Part shown: piece after piece, positions 47,379-56,125 of the stretch
Position numbering within the stretch: position 1 is the stretch's first letter
Layout: each line of letters starts with the position of its first letter
From: Granulicatella elegans ATCC 700633
Lineage (GTDB): Bacteria; Bacillota; Bacilli; Lactobacillales; Aerococcaceae
Length of the DNA stretch: 64,000 nucleotides
Assembly (NCBI RefSeq): GCF_000162475.2
Contig: NZ_KI391971.1
Span: 1,446,911-1,510,910 of the forward strand
Direction of reading: 5' to 3'
Program-made: the position numbers and the translations under genes
The notes under the pieces: generated by a model
The model's database searches: none
What the model was told of the DNA's origin: nothing
The model's input: the letters and a program-made list of their open reading frames with translations, nothing else

Positions 47379-48122
47379 ATGAATAAAAAAGATATTCTTA
47401 TTCGCTTTCAAGAGGGACAGCTTTCACTAGAGGAAGCTGCCTCTCTATTAGAAGGCATCGACGATATGGGATTTGCTTCTTTAGATCTTTCTCGAAATAA
47501 AAGAAATGGATTTCCAGAAATCATTTATGGAGAAGGGAAAACAAAAGAGCAAATCGAAAAAATTATTGGATCATTAGAAAAAGAAAATCTTCCTGTACTA
47601 GCAACTAGAGTAAATAACGAAAAAGGACAATATTTATTAGAAAAAATTCCTCACGGATTTTATTATGAAACTGCGAGAGCTTTTGTCGTTAATCCAACTC
47701 CAATTCAATCTGAACACTATATTGCTGTTGTAACAGCAGGAACAAGTGATATGCCTGTAGCAGAAGAAGCTGCTATTACAGCTGAAACATTTGGGAACCC
47801 TGTGAAACGCATTTATGATGTTGGAGTTGCGGGTATCCATCGACTATTTAATCGTTTAGAAGATATCCGTGGCGCTAGTGTGATTATTGTTATCGCTGGT
47901 ATGGAAGGAGCTCTTGTGAGTGTAGTCGCAGGATTAGTAGATGTGCCAGTCATTGCCGTTCCTACAAGCGTAGGATATGGAAGTAACTTACAAGGTCTAA
48001 CGACTCTGATGAGTATGTTAACTTCGTGCGCTTCTGGTGTAACAGTTGTCAACATTGATAATGGATTCGGTGCTGCTTATTCTGCTAGCATGATTAATCA
48101 GATTCGAGGTGCTTCATCATGA
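47379..48122 (+). CDS. larB: LarB, pyridinium-3,5-biscarboxylate mononucleotide synthase
   Basis: The 247-residue enzyme carboxylates and hydrolyses NaAD, the first step of the pincer cofactor. The C-terminal AIR-carboxylase-like domain holds [24 protein letters not shown] and the catalytic-type Cys217 in [16 protein letters not shown]. It is 9 bp after larA and overlaps larC by 4 bp. Confidence 0.94.
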   Translation: MNKKDILIRFQEGQLSLEEAASLLEGIDDMGFASLDLSRNKRNGFPEIIYGEGKTKEQIEKIIGSLEKENLPVLATRVNNEKGQYLLEKIPHGFYYETARAFVVNPTPIQSEHYIAVVTAGTSDMPVAEEAAITAETFGNPVKRIYDVGVAGIHRLFNRLEDIRGASVIIVIAGMEGALVSVVAGLVDVPVIAVPTSVGYGSNLQGLTTLMSMLTSCASGVTVVNIDNGFGAAYSASMINQIRGASS

Positions 48123-49540
48123 CACATTTATATTTAGAGCCTTTATCTGGCATTAGTGGAGATATGCTGAACGGTCTTCTTATTGATTTAGGAGCTAGTT
48201 CAGACTATTTGCAACAAGAACTTAAAAAGTTAGCCGTAGATGGCTATCATTTACATATTCATAAAATTGCAAAAAGCAGTATTTATGGAATTGATTTTGA
48301 TGTTCACCTAGAACATGGAGAAAAAGATCATGGAGTTCACGGAGATTTCACTCATGAGCACGATCATCACCATGAGCACAATCATCATCATGAACACGAT
48401 CACCATCATGAACACGATCACCATCATGAGCACGATCACCATCATGAGCACGATCACCATCATGAGCACGATCACCATCATGAGCACGATCACCATCATG
48501 AACACGATCATCACTATGAACACGACCATCACCATGAACACGGTCACCATCATCACGATGACGTTCGTGGCTTACAAGAAATTATTGAAATTTTTGAAAA
48601 TAGTACCGTTTCTGACTTTGTAAAAGAAAAAAGTATTGAAGTGTTCCGTGACATCGCTCGTGCAGAATCTGCCGTTCATCAAGTTCCTATTGAGCACATT
48701 CATTTCCACGAAGTGGGAGCAATTGATTCGATTGTAGATATCGCTAGTTTCTTTATCTTATTTGAAAACTTAGGGATTACAAAAGTATATAGCGCTCCTT
48801 TAGTAGAAGGTAGTGGTACGATTAAAGTCGCTCATGGTGTTATGCCTGTGCCTGTTCCTGCAGTCATGCAATTAAGAAAAGGAACTTCTATCTTAATTCA
48901 TCAAGACTTTGATATTAAAACTGAGTTGATTACACCAACAGGAATTGCCTTACTAAAAGCAATTCATCCAGACTTTACCATTCCTGAAAACTTGGAAATC
49001 ACTACTGTAGGATATGGATTTGGTAAACGAGATACTGGTAAATTCAATGCTCTACGTGGAAGTCTATGTCAGCCAACTACTCACTCGTTCAAAGAAGTAC
49101 ATCAATTAGACGATGATATTTATCAAATCGACACGACAATTGATGATCAAACGCCTGAACAAATGGGTTATTTAATGGATTTCCTATATGAAAAAGGAGC
49201 ACTAGACGTTACTTATTTCAGTGTTTTAGCGAAAAAAAATCGCCCAGCGATTCATGTAACTCTTCTAATTTCTCTTACACAATTAGAGGAATTTACTAAT
49301 ATTTTATTTGAGCAAACAAGCACAATTGGATTTCGTTATCAAAAAATTTCAAGAAAAGTCATGCAACGAACTTTTCAAGAAGTTAAAACTAGTTTAGGAA
49401 CCATTCGTGCCAAACAAAACACATACAAAAACATCTCTAAAACAACTCTCGAATATGAGGATTGTGCTAGACTAGCCAAACAGCATCAATTGCCCATTGG
49501 AAAAGTCTATCAACTATTAGAAAAAGAAATATTATTATAA
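48119..49540 (+). CDS. larC: LarC, nickel insertase, as a single continuous frame
   Basis: The 473-residue protein inserts Ni into the thiolated cofactor in a CTP-dependent reaction. It opens with [23 protein letters not shown] His/Asp/Glu-rich stretch (about residues 60-145) follows, then [16 protein letters not shown] and the C-terminal LarC2-type part. In L. plantarum larC is split in two frames joined by programmed frameshift; here no shift is needed. The His-rich stretch probably stores or binds nickel. Coupled to larB by ATGA. Confidence 0.94.
   Translation: MTHLYLEPLSGISGDMLNGLLIDLGASSDYLQQELKKLAVDGYHLHIHKIAKSSIYGIDFDVHLEHGEKDHGVHGDFTHEHDHHHEHNHHHEHDHHHEHDHHHEHDHHHEHDHHHEHDHHHEHDHHHEHDHHYEHDHHHEHGHHHHDDVRGLQEIIEIFENSTVSDFVKEKSIEVFRDIARAESAVHQVPIEHIHFHEVGAIDSIVDIASFFILFENLGITKVYSAPLVEGSGTIKVAHGVMPVPVPAVMQLRKGTSILIHQDFDIKTELITPTGIALLKAIHPDFTIPENLEITTVGYGFGKRDTGKFNALRGSLCQPTTHSFKEVHQLDDDIYQIDTTIDDQTPEQMGYLMDFLYEKGALDVTYFSVLAKKNRPAIHVTLLISLTQLEEFTNILFEQTSTIGFRYQKISRKVMQRTFQEVKTSLGTIRAKQNTYKNISKTTLEYEDCARLAKQHQLPIGKVYQLLEKEILL
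48351..48552 (+). repeat. 18-bp tandem repeats coding the LarC His-rich tract
   Basis: About eleven imperfect copies of CACGATCACCATCATGAG, each coding HDHHHE, with drift at the edges. Copy number may vary by slippage in multiples that keep the frame. Confidence 0.9.
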
Positions 49541-49571
49541 TTTAAAAACAAAAAGGAGTCTTTTATTTTAT

Positions 49572-50303
49572 ATGTTTACACAACAATTTATTCACTTATT
49601 ATTATCAGAATTTATGGGAACTGCCCTAATGATTATCTTTGGGGTTGGCGTACACTGTGATGACGTCTTAAAGAAAACAAAATATGCTGGAACAGGTCAC
49701 TTATTCGCTATCACAACATGGGCATTCGGTATTACTGTTACATTATTCATCTTTGGTGGAGTTAGCTTAAACCCTGCTATGGCTTTAGCAAAAGTTGTTT
49801 TAGGATTATTACCTGCTGAACAATGGTTATTCGTTTCAATTGCTGAATTTTTAGGAGCATTTGCTGGTTCTGTTATCGTATGGTTCATGTATGCAGACCA
49901 CTTTACAGCTTCTGAAGGTCAAGTAGATGGAATTGCAATTCGTAACATCTTCTCTACAAACCCTAACTGCCGTAACTTACCTCGTAACTACTTCGTCGAA
50001 GCATTTGCAACATTTATTTTCTTAACAGCTATCTTAGCTACTGAACAAGTGAATAAAGATCAAATTCAAATCGTTGTTGGTTTAATCGTTTGGGCTGTTG
50101 GTATGGGTCTAGGAGGTACTACAGGATTCGCGATGAACCAAGCTCGTGACTTAGGTCCTCGTTTAGCTTACCAAGTATTACCAATCAAAAATAAAGTAAA
50201 TAATGACTGGCAATATGGATTATTAGTTCCAGGTACTGCTCCATTTATCGGTGCTGTAGCTGCTGCATTATTTGTTCGTTATTTCTTAGGATATTTCATG
50301 TAA
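49572..50303 (+). CDS. larD: LarD/GlpF-type lactate channel
   Basis: The 243-residue aquaglyceroporin has six helices. The first pore motif is LNPAMA, while the second is MNQARDLGPR, so NPA is replaced by NQA. Its position after larC matches L. plantarum LarD, a lactic acid facilitator that aids lactate exchange with the racemase. GGAG lies 13 nt before the ATG, a long spacing. A bidirectional terminator follows. Confidence 0.9.
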   Translation: MFTQQFIHLLLSEFMGTALMIIFGVGVHCDDVLKKTKYAGTGHLFAITTWAFGITVTLFIFGGVSLNPAMALAKVVLGLLPAEQWLFVSIAEFLGAFAGSVIVWFMYADHFTASEGQVDGIAIRNIFSTNPNCRNLPRNYFVEAFATFIFLTAILATEQVNKDQIQIVVGLIVWAVGMGLGGTTGFAMNQARDLGPRLAYQVLPIKNKVNNDWQYGLLVPGTAPFIGAVAAALFVRYFLGYFM

Positions 50304-50335
50304 AACAAAAAAGCTGCTAACGCAGCTTTTTTTGT
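50304..50335. terminator. Bidirectional terminator after larD
   Basis: ACAAAAAAGCTGC-TAAC-GCAGCTTTTTTTGT, symmetric, between convergent larD and the AAA+ gene. Confidence 0.9.
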
Positions 50336-50341
50336 TTTCTC

Positions 50342-51109
50342 TTATTTTGACATCGCCAACACATCATCTAAATCTTGTTGAATAATTTGATTTGGATTAA
50401 TGGATGGATTATTACCGAATCGAGTAGCTAGACGTAATCTTAATTTCTCATTGAAGTTACGAATCCAACGACCATTACTACGGTCATTCGTGCGAGCATA
50501 AGCTGTCGCAACCGCTTGACGATACGCTTCTTCATCTACTGTTAAGGAATCACTTCCTAATTCATACAATCCAATTTGAGCAATTTCTTCAGATGTATAA
50601 TCTTCAAAATCAAAAGTATTTGGAACACGACTTGCTAGTCCTGAATTTGTTTCTAAGAAAGTACTCATTTCTTTATGATATCCTGCAAAAATAACAACCA
50701 TATCATGACGATGATCTTCCATAAACTTCAAGATTTCATCAATGGCCTCTTGTCCAAAATTATCATTAGGACCATGTTTTAAGGAATAAGCTTCATCAAT
50801 AAATAACACTCCACCAAGAGCAGCCTGTAAATGTTCTCTTGTTTTAATGGCTGTTTGCCCTTGGTATCCACCAATTAAGTCCCCACGAGAAACTTCCACC
50901 ATTTTATTGGTTGCAATCATCCCTTTTTGATACAACAATTCGCCAATTATTCTAGCAACTGTTGTTTTACCTGTTCCTGGATTTCCTAAGAATAACGAAT
51001 GTAACGTAATATTTTTCGTTTCGATTCCTTGTTCTTGTCTTACCTTCGATAATTCTACTTGACTAATAAAGGCACTCACTTGTTCTTTAACTTTTTCTAA
51101 ACCAATTAA
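50342..51109 (-). CDS. C-terminal AAA+ module (CbbX/SpoVK type), separated from the upstream module by one stop
   Basis: The AAA+ ATPase domain has Walker A GNPGTGKTTVAR, Walker B GGVLFIDEAYSL, sensor FAGYHKEM and arginine finger NSGLASRVP. The frame is open back to a TAA at 51110-51112 and continues the preceding gene: QLN-stop-LIGLEKVKEQVSAFIS. The first possible start is the GTG at 51079, which has no ribosome-binding site and would drop the first helix of the domain. So this is probably the second half of one double-AAA protein broken by a nonsense codon, or a readthrough product. Confidence 0.75.
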   Translation of the reverse strand, partial: LIGLEKVKEQVSAFISQVELSKVRQEQGIETKNITLHSLFLGNPGTGKTTVARIIGELLYQKGMIATNKMVEVSRGDLIGGYQGQTAIKTREHLQAALGGVLFIDEAYSLKHGPNDNFGQEAIDEILKFMEDHRHDMVVIFAGYHKEMSTFLETNSGLASRVPNTFDFEDYTSEEIAQIGLYELGSDSLTVDEEAYRQAVATAYARTNDRSNGRWIRNFNEKLRLRLATRFGNNPSINPNQIIQQDLDDVLAMSK

Positions 51110-53113
51110 TTAATTCAATTGCTTCCATGCATCAACTTTATTGTCGGATTCTTCATAGCTTCCTTGTGACAATGCTTTTTCAATATCTTGGTTTTTAATC
51201 AACGTCATATCTTCGTTCTCTTGTGACATCACACGAAAAATAAATTCTTGCATAATTTGCTCATTTTGATTACGAATCCATCGTGCATTACTCTTATCTA
51301 AGGAACGTTTATACGCTTCTTTAACTTTACGAGCATAAAATTCTGGATCTTCAACTTTTCGAGCTTTTCCTTCAAAAATTTTAAGTCCCATTTGAACAAT
51401 TTCATCTGGTGAATAATCTTCAAATATTAATTGATGTGGCACACGAGAATTGAATCCTGGATTCACATCGAAAAATTGTTCCATTTCCTTTGTGTATCCC
51501 GCAAAAATCACCATAATATCATCACGATGATTTTCCATATACGTCAATAATTCATTAATCGCTTCTTCGCCGGTGCTATTCGAACCTTTTTTATTTAAAG
51601 CATACGCTTCATCAATAAATAACACGCCGCCTTTAGCCTCTTCTAATTTCTTACGAGTTTGTTCTGCTGTTTGATTCACATATCCGGATAATAAATCAGC
51701 CGCTGATACTTCTACAAATTTGAACTCTTCCCCTTTTAAGGCTCCATATTGGAATAAGATTTGTCCCATTAAACGTGCAACAGTAGTTTTACCTGTTCCT
51801 GGATTTCCTAAGAAAGCTGCATGCATCGTCATTTTTTCTGGTGGTAATCCTTGTTCAATTTGTAATTGATTATATTTTGCTTGTTGAATTAATTTATCAA
51901 CTTTTTCTTTGACTGTTTTTAGTCCAATTAATCCTTGCAGTTGAGCATAGTAATCAGTATTCGTATGATGAGCCTTTTGTGCGTCCTCAGTTCGAATAAT
52001 CTCCCCTTTTTCGCTTCTTTCTGGAGCTGCTTTATGTTTTTGAGTAACTCTGCATTGACTCGTTTCATCTGTTTCATAGTTCAGTTTTGAAGCATCTCCA
52101 TTTAAATGAATAAAGTCATTTGTAACGAAGCACGATCCTTCCTTGGCACGAATAATAGGAGAAATTTCTTTTTCCACTTCTATACTATCTCCAACGAATA
52201 AAGCGTTTGTTGTTAAACTAATTGGAATATGTCTACTTTCTTTATTAAAAAATTGTAATCTACCTTGTGAATATAAAGTTGATTCTTCTGCTATTGCTAA
52301 ATTATGCTTTACAGATCCATTCACCATACGAATATGGCTATTTTTGATTCTCATAAAACTAACGGTTAAATTTTTAAAAACTCCCCTACTACCACTTTGA
52401 ATTAAAATAGTGTAATAGTTTGTTCCAACACCCTCGACAATACTATCTTCCAAATTGATTTCACTCTGATTTATATCCAAAACAGGATTCGTTCCTTCTT
52501 CAAAAGTTCCATAAATTTGACTCGAAATAATCGTTAATTTTGAATCCTCACTCCATACAGATTTAGGACGACTACACTCCATTTTCGAACGAACAAACTC
52601 TAATTCCGAATTTTCTCGAATCCATAATCGATTTTGAATGGTAGAATCTTGAATAGAAACTGCTGAATGAACAAATTTCATCCCTAATTGATGTTTATCT
52701 GGTAATTTTGTTGTAAAGTTCTTAAATTTGACTTTACTTTTTTCTTCTGAAAGCAACAAGAAATACTCATTTGATGGAAATTCGCTTTGCATGACACAAT
52801 TTTCAAAAGTTACTTCCGATTCTCCAATAATGCGAAACATATTTTGATTTTCTAATACGGACATCCACAAATTTTGAAATGTCACCTTTGCTTTATTCGA
52901 AATTTTAATTTTTCCCGTAATTGTATTTAGAAATGTATTTCCTTCTACATGTCCGATTATTGTAATATTTTTTGTAATCTCAGTAAAAGGTTCTTTTGTA
53001 AAATTCATGATCAAATTAGGAGTAAATTCAATAATATCTCCATCCTTCGCTGCTTCATAAGCCGCATCAAAATCCCAAGTGTCTTCAGTTGCTCCAACAA
53101 GAAATCTTGGCAT
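51110..53113 (-). CDS. Beta-helix plus AAA+ ATPase (SpoVK/EccA-like), first part
   Basis: In this 667-residue protein, residues 1-330 form a repetitive, strand-rich segment of right-handed beta-helix appearance (ITKNITIIGHVEGN, then VTFQNLWMSV, then VTFENCVMQS). From about 390 there is a CbbX/SpoVK-type AAA+ domain (GLKTVKEKVDKLIQQ, GNPGTGKTTVARLMG, GGVLFIDEAYAL, NPGFNSRVP). EccA-type ATPases share this AAA+ class. The product ends at a TAA after WKQLN; a second AAA+ module continues in the same frame beyond it. AAGGAG precedes the ATG. The cellular role is unknown. Confidence 0.8.
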   Translation of the reverse strand: MPRFLVGATEDTWDFDAAYEAAKDGDIIEFTPNLIMNFTKEPFTEITKNITIIGHVEGNTFLNTITGKIKISNKAKVTFQNLWMSVLENQNMFRIIGESEVTFENCVMQSEFPSNEYFLLLSEEKSKVKFKNFTTKLPDKHQLGMKFVHSAVSIQDSTIQNRLWIRENSELEFVRSKMECSRPKSVWSEDSKLTIISSQIYGTFEEGTNPVLDINQSEINLEDSIVEGVGTNYYTILIQSGSRGVFKNLTVSFMRIKNSHIRMVNGSVKHNLAIAEESTLYSQGRLQFFNKESRHIPISLTTNALFVGDSIEVEKEISPIIRAKEGSCFVTNDFIHLNGDASKLNYETDETSQCRVTQKHKAAPERSEKGEIIRTEDAQKAHHTNTDYYAQLQGLIGLKTVKEKVDKLIQQAKYNQLQIEQGLPPEKMTMHAAFLGNPGTGKTTVARLMGQILFQYGALKGEEFKFVEVSAADLLSGYVNQTAEQTRKKLEEAKGGVLFIDEAYALNKKGSNSTGEEAINELLTYMENHRDDIMVIFAGYTKEMEQFFDVNPGFNSRVPHQLIFEDYSPDEIVQMGLKIFEGKARKVEDPEFYARKVKEAYKRSLDKSNARWIRNQNEQIMQEFIFRVMSQENEDMTLIKNQDIEKALSQGSYEESDNKVDAWKQLN

Positions 53114-53199
53114 ATTCTCACTCCTTTTATCTTTTTATTTTGGTTAAATTTCTACTTATAATAGTATTATTATACCAATGTTCATTATAAAACTCTATT

Positions 53200-53241
53200 A
53201 AAAAAAGGTTTTGTTCACGGAACAAACTTGGAACAAAACCT
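53200..53241 (-). terminator. Terminator of tRNA-Ser
   Basis: AGGTTTTGTTC/GAACAAAACCT, an 11-bp perfect stem with TTTTTT on the minus strand, about 30 bp past the tRNA. Confidence 0.75.
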
Positions 53242-53272
53242 CTAAAAACGTTGATATATCAATAACTTAAAA

Positions 53273-53359
53273 GGAGAAGAGGAGATTTGAACTCCCGCGT
53301 CGCTTTCGCGACCTATCGCATTTCGAGTGCGACCCCTTCAGCCTCTTGGGTACTTCTCC
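53273..53359 (-). tRNA. tRNA-Ser (anticodon CGA)
   Basis: This 87-nt class II tRNA has the acceptor stem GGAGAAG/CTTCTCC, anticodon loop CTCGAAA on the stem TCGCA/TGCGA (CGA, reading UCG), long variable arm GGTCGCGAAAGCGACGC and T-arm GGGAGTTCAAATCTCC. CCA is not encoded. It lies beside the DnaA-box cluster. Confidence 0.95.
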
Positions 53360-53429
53360 ACTATTAACAATAGTATATTCCCTTTTCCTCAACTGCTCAA
53401 GATTTTTTCAAAAATTTATAAGAAACTCA

Positions 53430-53806
53430 CAACTTATCCACAGAGTTATCCACATGTACACATGTTCGCTACTAAATTTTGTTTATTATTTCCCCCTTAT
53501 CCCCTATATATTGGTCAATACCCTTTTTTTGTAATTTTTCTGTTACATCTTGTTCGATTACTTTATCCACAATTTTATCCTATTATCCAAAGATATACAA
53601 AACATACAGAAACGTTGATATAAAGGCTTTTTTATGAGTTTTAAACTAAACTTATTCACAACTGTTCATTATTCTGTGGATAACTCCACTTATTAAAAAG
53701 CTTATTATATCAATGTTTTTTAAAAAAACTTTTTTATTTTTTCTACACAATTAAAATAAATATCCACATAGTTATCAACATTTCTGTGGATAACTATGTG
53801 GATAGT
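53430..53806. other. DnaA-box cluster, candidate replication origin (oriC)
   Basis: Perfect TTATCCACA boxes stand at 53434-53442, 53446-53454 and 53563-53571 (plus) and at 53675-53683 and 53785-53793 (minus). One-mismatch boxes are at 53583-53591, 53652-53660 (TTATTCACA), 53760-53768, 53772-53780 and 53797-53805. Between 53700 and 53760 lies an A/T-only-like tract suited to unwinding. No gene is present. dnaA is not next to it within the window: the neighbours are htrA and tRNA-Ser. Confidence 0.72.
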
Positions 53807-53824
53807 ATCATCTTATTCTATTTT

Positions 53825-55138
53825 TTATAAACTTGGACTATCTGAGCTTGTTAATTGAATAGTTGTTGTTTGTTTTTGTCCATTTCTATAGTATGTAACT
53901 TCCATACTAGAACCAACTGTTTTACTATATAATGCTTTTCTTAATGTTTGTACTCCTGTAACTGGTTTACCATCAATTTCTGTAATGACATCGTATTGTT
54001 TTAATCCACCTTTACTTGCACTACTATTTTCTTGGACATCCGCTACAACGACACCTTCTTTAACATCGTTTGATAACTCTAATTGTTGACGACCTTGAGA
54101 AGAAACAGAGGTTAAATCTACCATTGAAATTCCTAAAACTGGACGAATTACTTTACCAGATTTTTCTAATTGATTAATAATAGAAACTACCTCATTACTT
54201 GGAATCGCAAATCCAATTCCTTCTACGCTAGATTTACTAATCTTCATAGAGTTAATTCCGATAACTTGTCCTGCTGCATTAACTAATGCACCACCAGAAT
54301 TCCCTGGGTTAATCGCTGCATCTGTTTGAATAGCATTTACAACCCAGTCTTGTTTACCATCACCATCTACATCTGTTGGAACAGAACGATCTTTTGCAGA
54401 TACAATTCCTTGCGTTACACTTGTAGCAAACTCAGTTCCTAAAGGAGAACCAATCGCAATTGCTGTTTGACCAGCTTTCACTTCATCTGAATTCGCAAAT
54501 TCAGCTACTGTAGTTACTTTATCTGCTTTAATTTTTAATACTGCTAAGTCAGTCCACTTATCTGCGCCAATTAATTCTGCTTTTTCACGAGTACCATCTG
54601 CCATTAATACTTCTAATTCTTGAGAACCTGAAATAACATGATTATTCGTTACAATATAAGCATAGCCATTTTCAACTTTATAAATAACTCCACTACCTTC
54701 AGAAGCAGTTGTTAAATCACTATCTTCTGTTTTTTGATTTTGTCGACGACTTTGTCCGTTACTTCCAAATAAATTATTTTGATTTAAACTTTGTTTATTA
54801 ATCACAGATACGACTGCATTTTTTACATTTGAAACAACATCTGAAACATCTCCAGCACCCTTATTAGATAATGCTGTCGGGCTTGTTTTCACAGTTGTTG
54901 TACTTGTTGCAGTTGATTTTGCTCCAGTTAATTGGTTTAACGTTCCTGTCGCACTCATAGCACCAAATCCAATGATAACGGCTAATAGTCCACCGGTTAC
55001 TCCACCAACAAAACCTGAACGAAAAGCTTTTTTCTTCTTAGTATTTTTCTTTTCTACTGGAGTAGGTTCTTGTGTTTCTTCATTTAATACTGTATTTTCT
55101 TGTGTGTTTTCTACTTCTTCATGGAATTCATTTGTCAT
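53825..55138 (-). CDS. htrA: HtrA/DegP-type surface serine protease
   Basis: This 437-residue protein has an N-terminal cytoplasmic tail and one membrane helix (about 45-66). The trypsin-like domain has His in TNNHVIS, Asp in TDLAVLKI and Ser in NPGNSGGALVN. A C-terminal PDZ domain follows (ASKGGLKQYDVITEIDGKPV). It degrades misfolded exported proteins. It ends the wal cluster, as in streptococci and lactobacilli, where htrA lies near oriC; here the DnaA-box cluster follows its stop. Confidence 0.95.
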   Translation of the reverse strand: MTNEFHEEVENTQENTVLNEETQEPTPVEKKNTKKKKAFRSGFVGGVTGGLLAVIIGFGAMSATGTLNQLTGAKSTATSTTTVKTSPTALSNKGAGDVSDVVSNVKNAVVSVINKQSLNQNNLFGSNGQSRRQNQKTEDSDLTTASEGSGVIYKVENGYAYIVTNNHVISGSQELEVLMADGTREKAELIGADKWTDLAVLKIKADKVTTVAEFANSDEVKAGQTAIAIGSPLGTEFATSVTQGIVSAKDRSVPTDVDGDGKQDWVVNAIQTDAAINPGNSGGALVNAAGQVIGINSMKISKSSVEGIGFAIPSNEVVSIINQLEKSGKVIRPVLGISMVDLTSVSSQGRQQLELSNDVKEGVVVADVQENSSASKGGLKQYDVITEIDGKPVTGVQTLRKALYSKTVGSSMEVTYYRNGQKQTTTIQLTSSDSPSL

Positions 55139-55288
55139 GAATATCCCCTCCTTTTTCGCTTTAGCAATTCCTTCATTGCTTTCTTTTGATACTCATATAC
55201 TAATCTAGCTTTTTGAAAAAAGTTTGAAGATAATGTAATTAAATCGTTATAAAGTTGTTAAAAATCCCATTATTTTTTGAAAATTCTA

Positions 55289-56095
55289 TTAAACTCTAAA
55301 CAATTCAGTCGGTTCATATGGATCTGTATGATACACTTCAAAAGTTTCATGAATTCCACAATCATGTTGTAATAAAATCGACTCAGCTGTTTGATATGCT
55401 AATTCTTTCAAATTATTATCTTGACTTAAATGACCCAAATAAATTCGCTTTGTCTTATCTCCTAGCATTTCACACATCGCTAATGCGCCATCTTCATTGG
55501 ATAAATGCCCTTTATCGCTAAGAATTCTTTGCTTTAAATGCCATGCATAATTCCCCATACGAAGCATATCTACATCATGATTACTTTCCATTAAATAAGC
55601 ATCTGCATTATAAAGCAATTTTCTTAATTTCTCACTCACATAACCTGTATCGGTTAACATCACAAATTGTTTTTGATCTTTTTGAAATGAATAAAATTGA
55701 GGTGAAGCTGCATCATGAGAAACTGCAAAACTCATCACATCAATATCTCCAAAAGTCTTTGTCACTCCTGGTTCAAATAAATGTTTTTGCTCTTGCTTAA
55801 TCACACCGATATTTTTATTTTCCATGGCCTTCCACGTTTTCTCATTTGCATAAATATCCATACCGTATTTTCTCGCTAATACTCCGATACCTTTGATATG
55901 ATCTACATGTTCATGCGTTACTAAAATCGTATCAATATCTGCCACTGATCGTCCAATTTTTTCCATTTGTGCTGCAATGGCTTTCCCAGTTAATCCACAA
56001 TCAACTAAAATTTTTCTTTGTGGTGTTTCAATATATGTTGCATTACCCGAGCTTCCACTCGTTAGTAAACTTACTAAAAAACTTGATTCACTCAT
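55289..56095 (-). CDS. walJ: WalJ (YycJ/VicX), metallo-beta-lactamase fold protein
   Basis: The 268-residue MBL-fold protein has THEHVDHIKGIGVLARKYG, the DTGYVSEKLR and ESNHDVDMLR segments and the C-terminal LGHLSQDNN. It belongs to the conserved walRKHIJ cluster; it is reported as a nuclease-like enzyme linked to wall or DNA maintenance. It follows yycI by 30 bp. Confidence 0.94.
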   Translation of the reverse strand: MSESSFLVSLLTSGSSGNATYIETPQRKILVDCGLTGKAIAAQMEKIGRSVADIDTILVTHEHVDHIKGIGVLARKYGMDIYANEKTWKAMENKNIGVIKQEQKHLFEPGVTKTFGDIDVMSFAVSHDAASPQFYSFQKDQKQFVMLTDTGYVSEKLRKLLYNADAYLMESNHDVDMLRMGNYAWHLKQRILSDKGHLSNEDGALAMCEMLGDKTKRIYLGHLSQDNNLKELAYQTAESILLQHDCGIHETFEVYHTDPYEPTELFRV

Positions 56096-56125
56096 ATTGT
56101 CTTCCTTTCTATTGCAGCTACCATT

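Noticed and set aside
48351-48552. CRISPR-like regular repeats
   Set aside because: The repeats are contiguous 18-bp coding units without spacers and keep the larC frame.
48308-48623. Long frames on both strands over the His-rich part of larC (His/Met/Val- or Ile/Thr-rich products)
   Set aside because: They are translations of the 18-bp repeats in other frames; no ribosome-binding site or family match, and larC explains the region.
53327-53623. Plus-strand frames in the DnaA-box region
   Set aside because: They translate the tRNA end and DnaA boxes; no start signal and low-complexity products.
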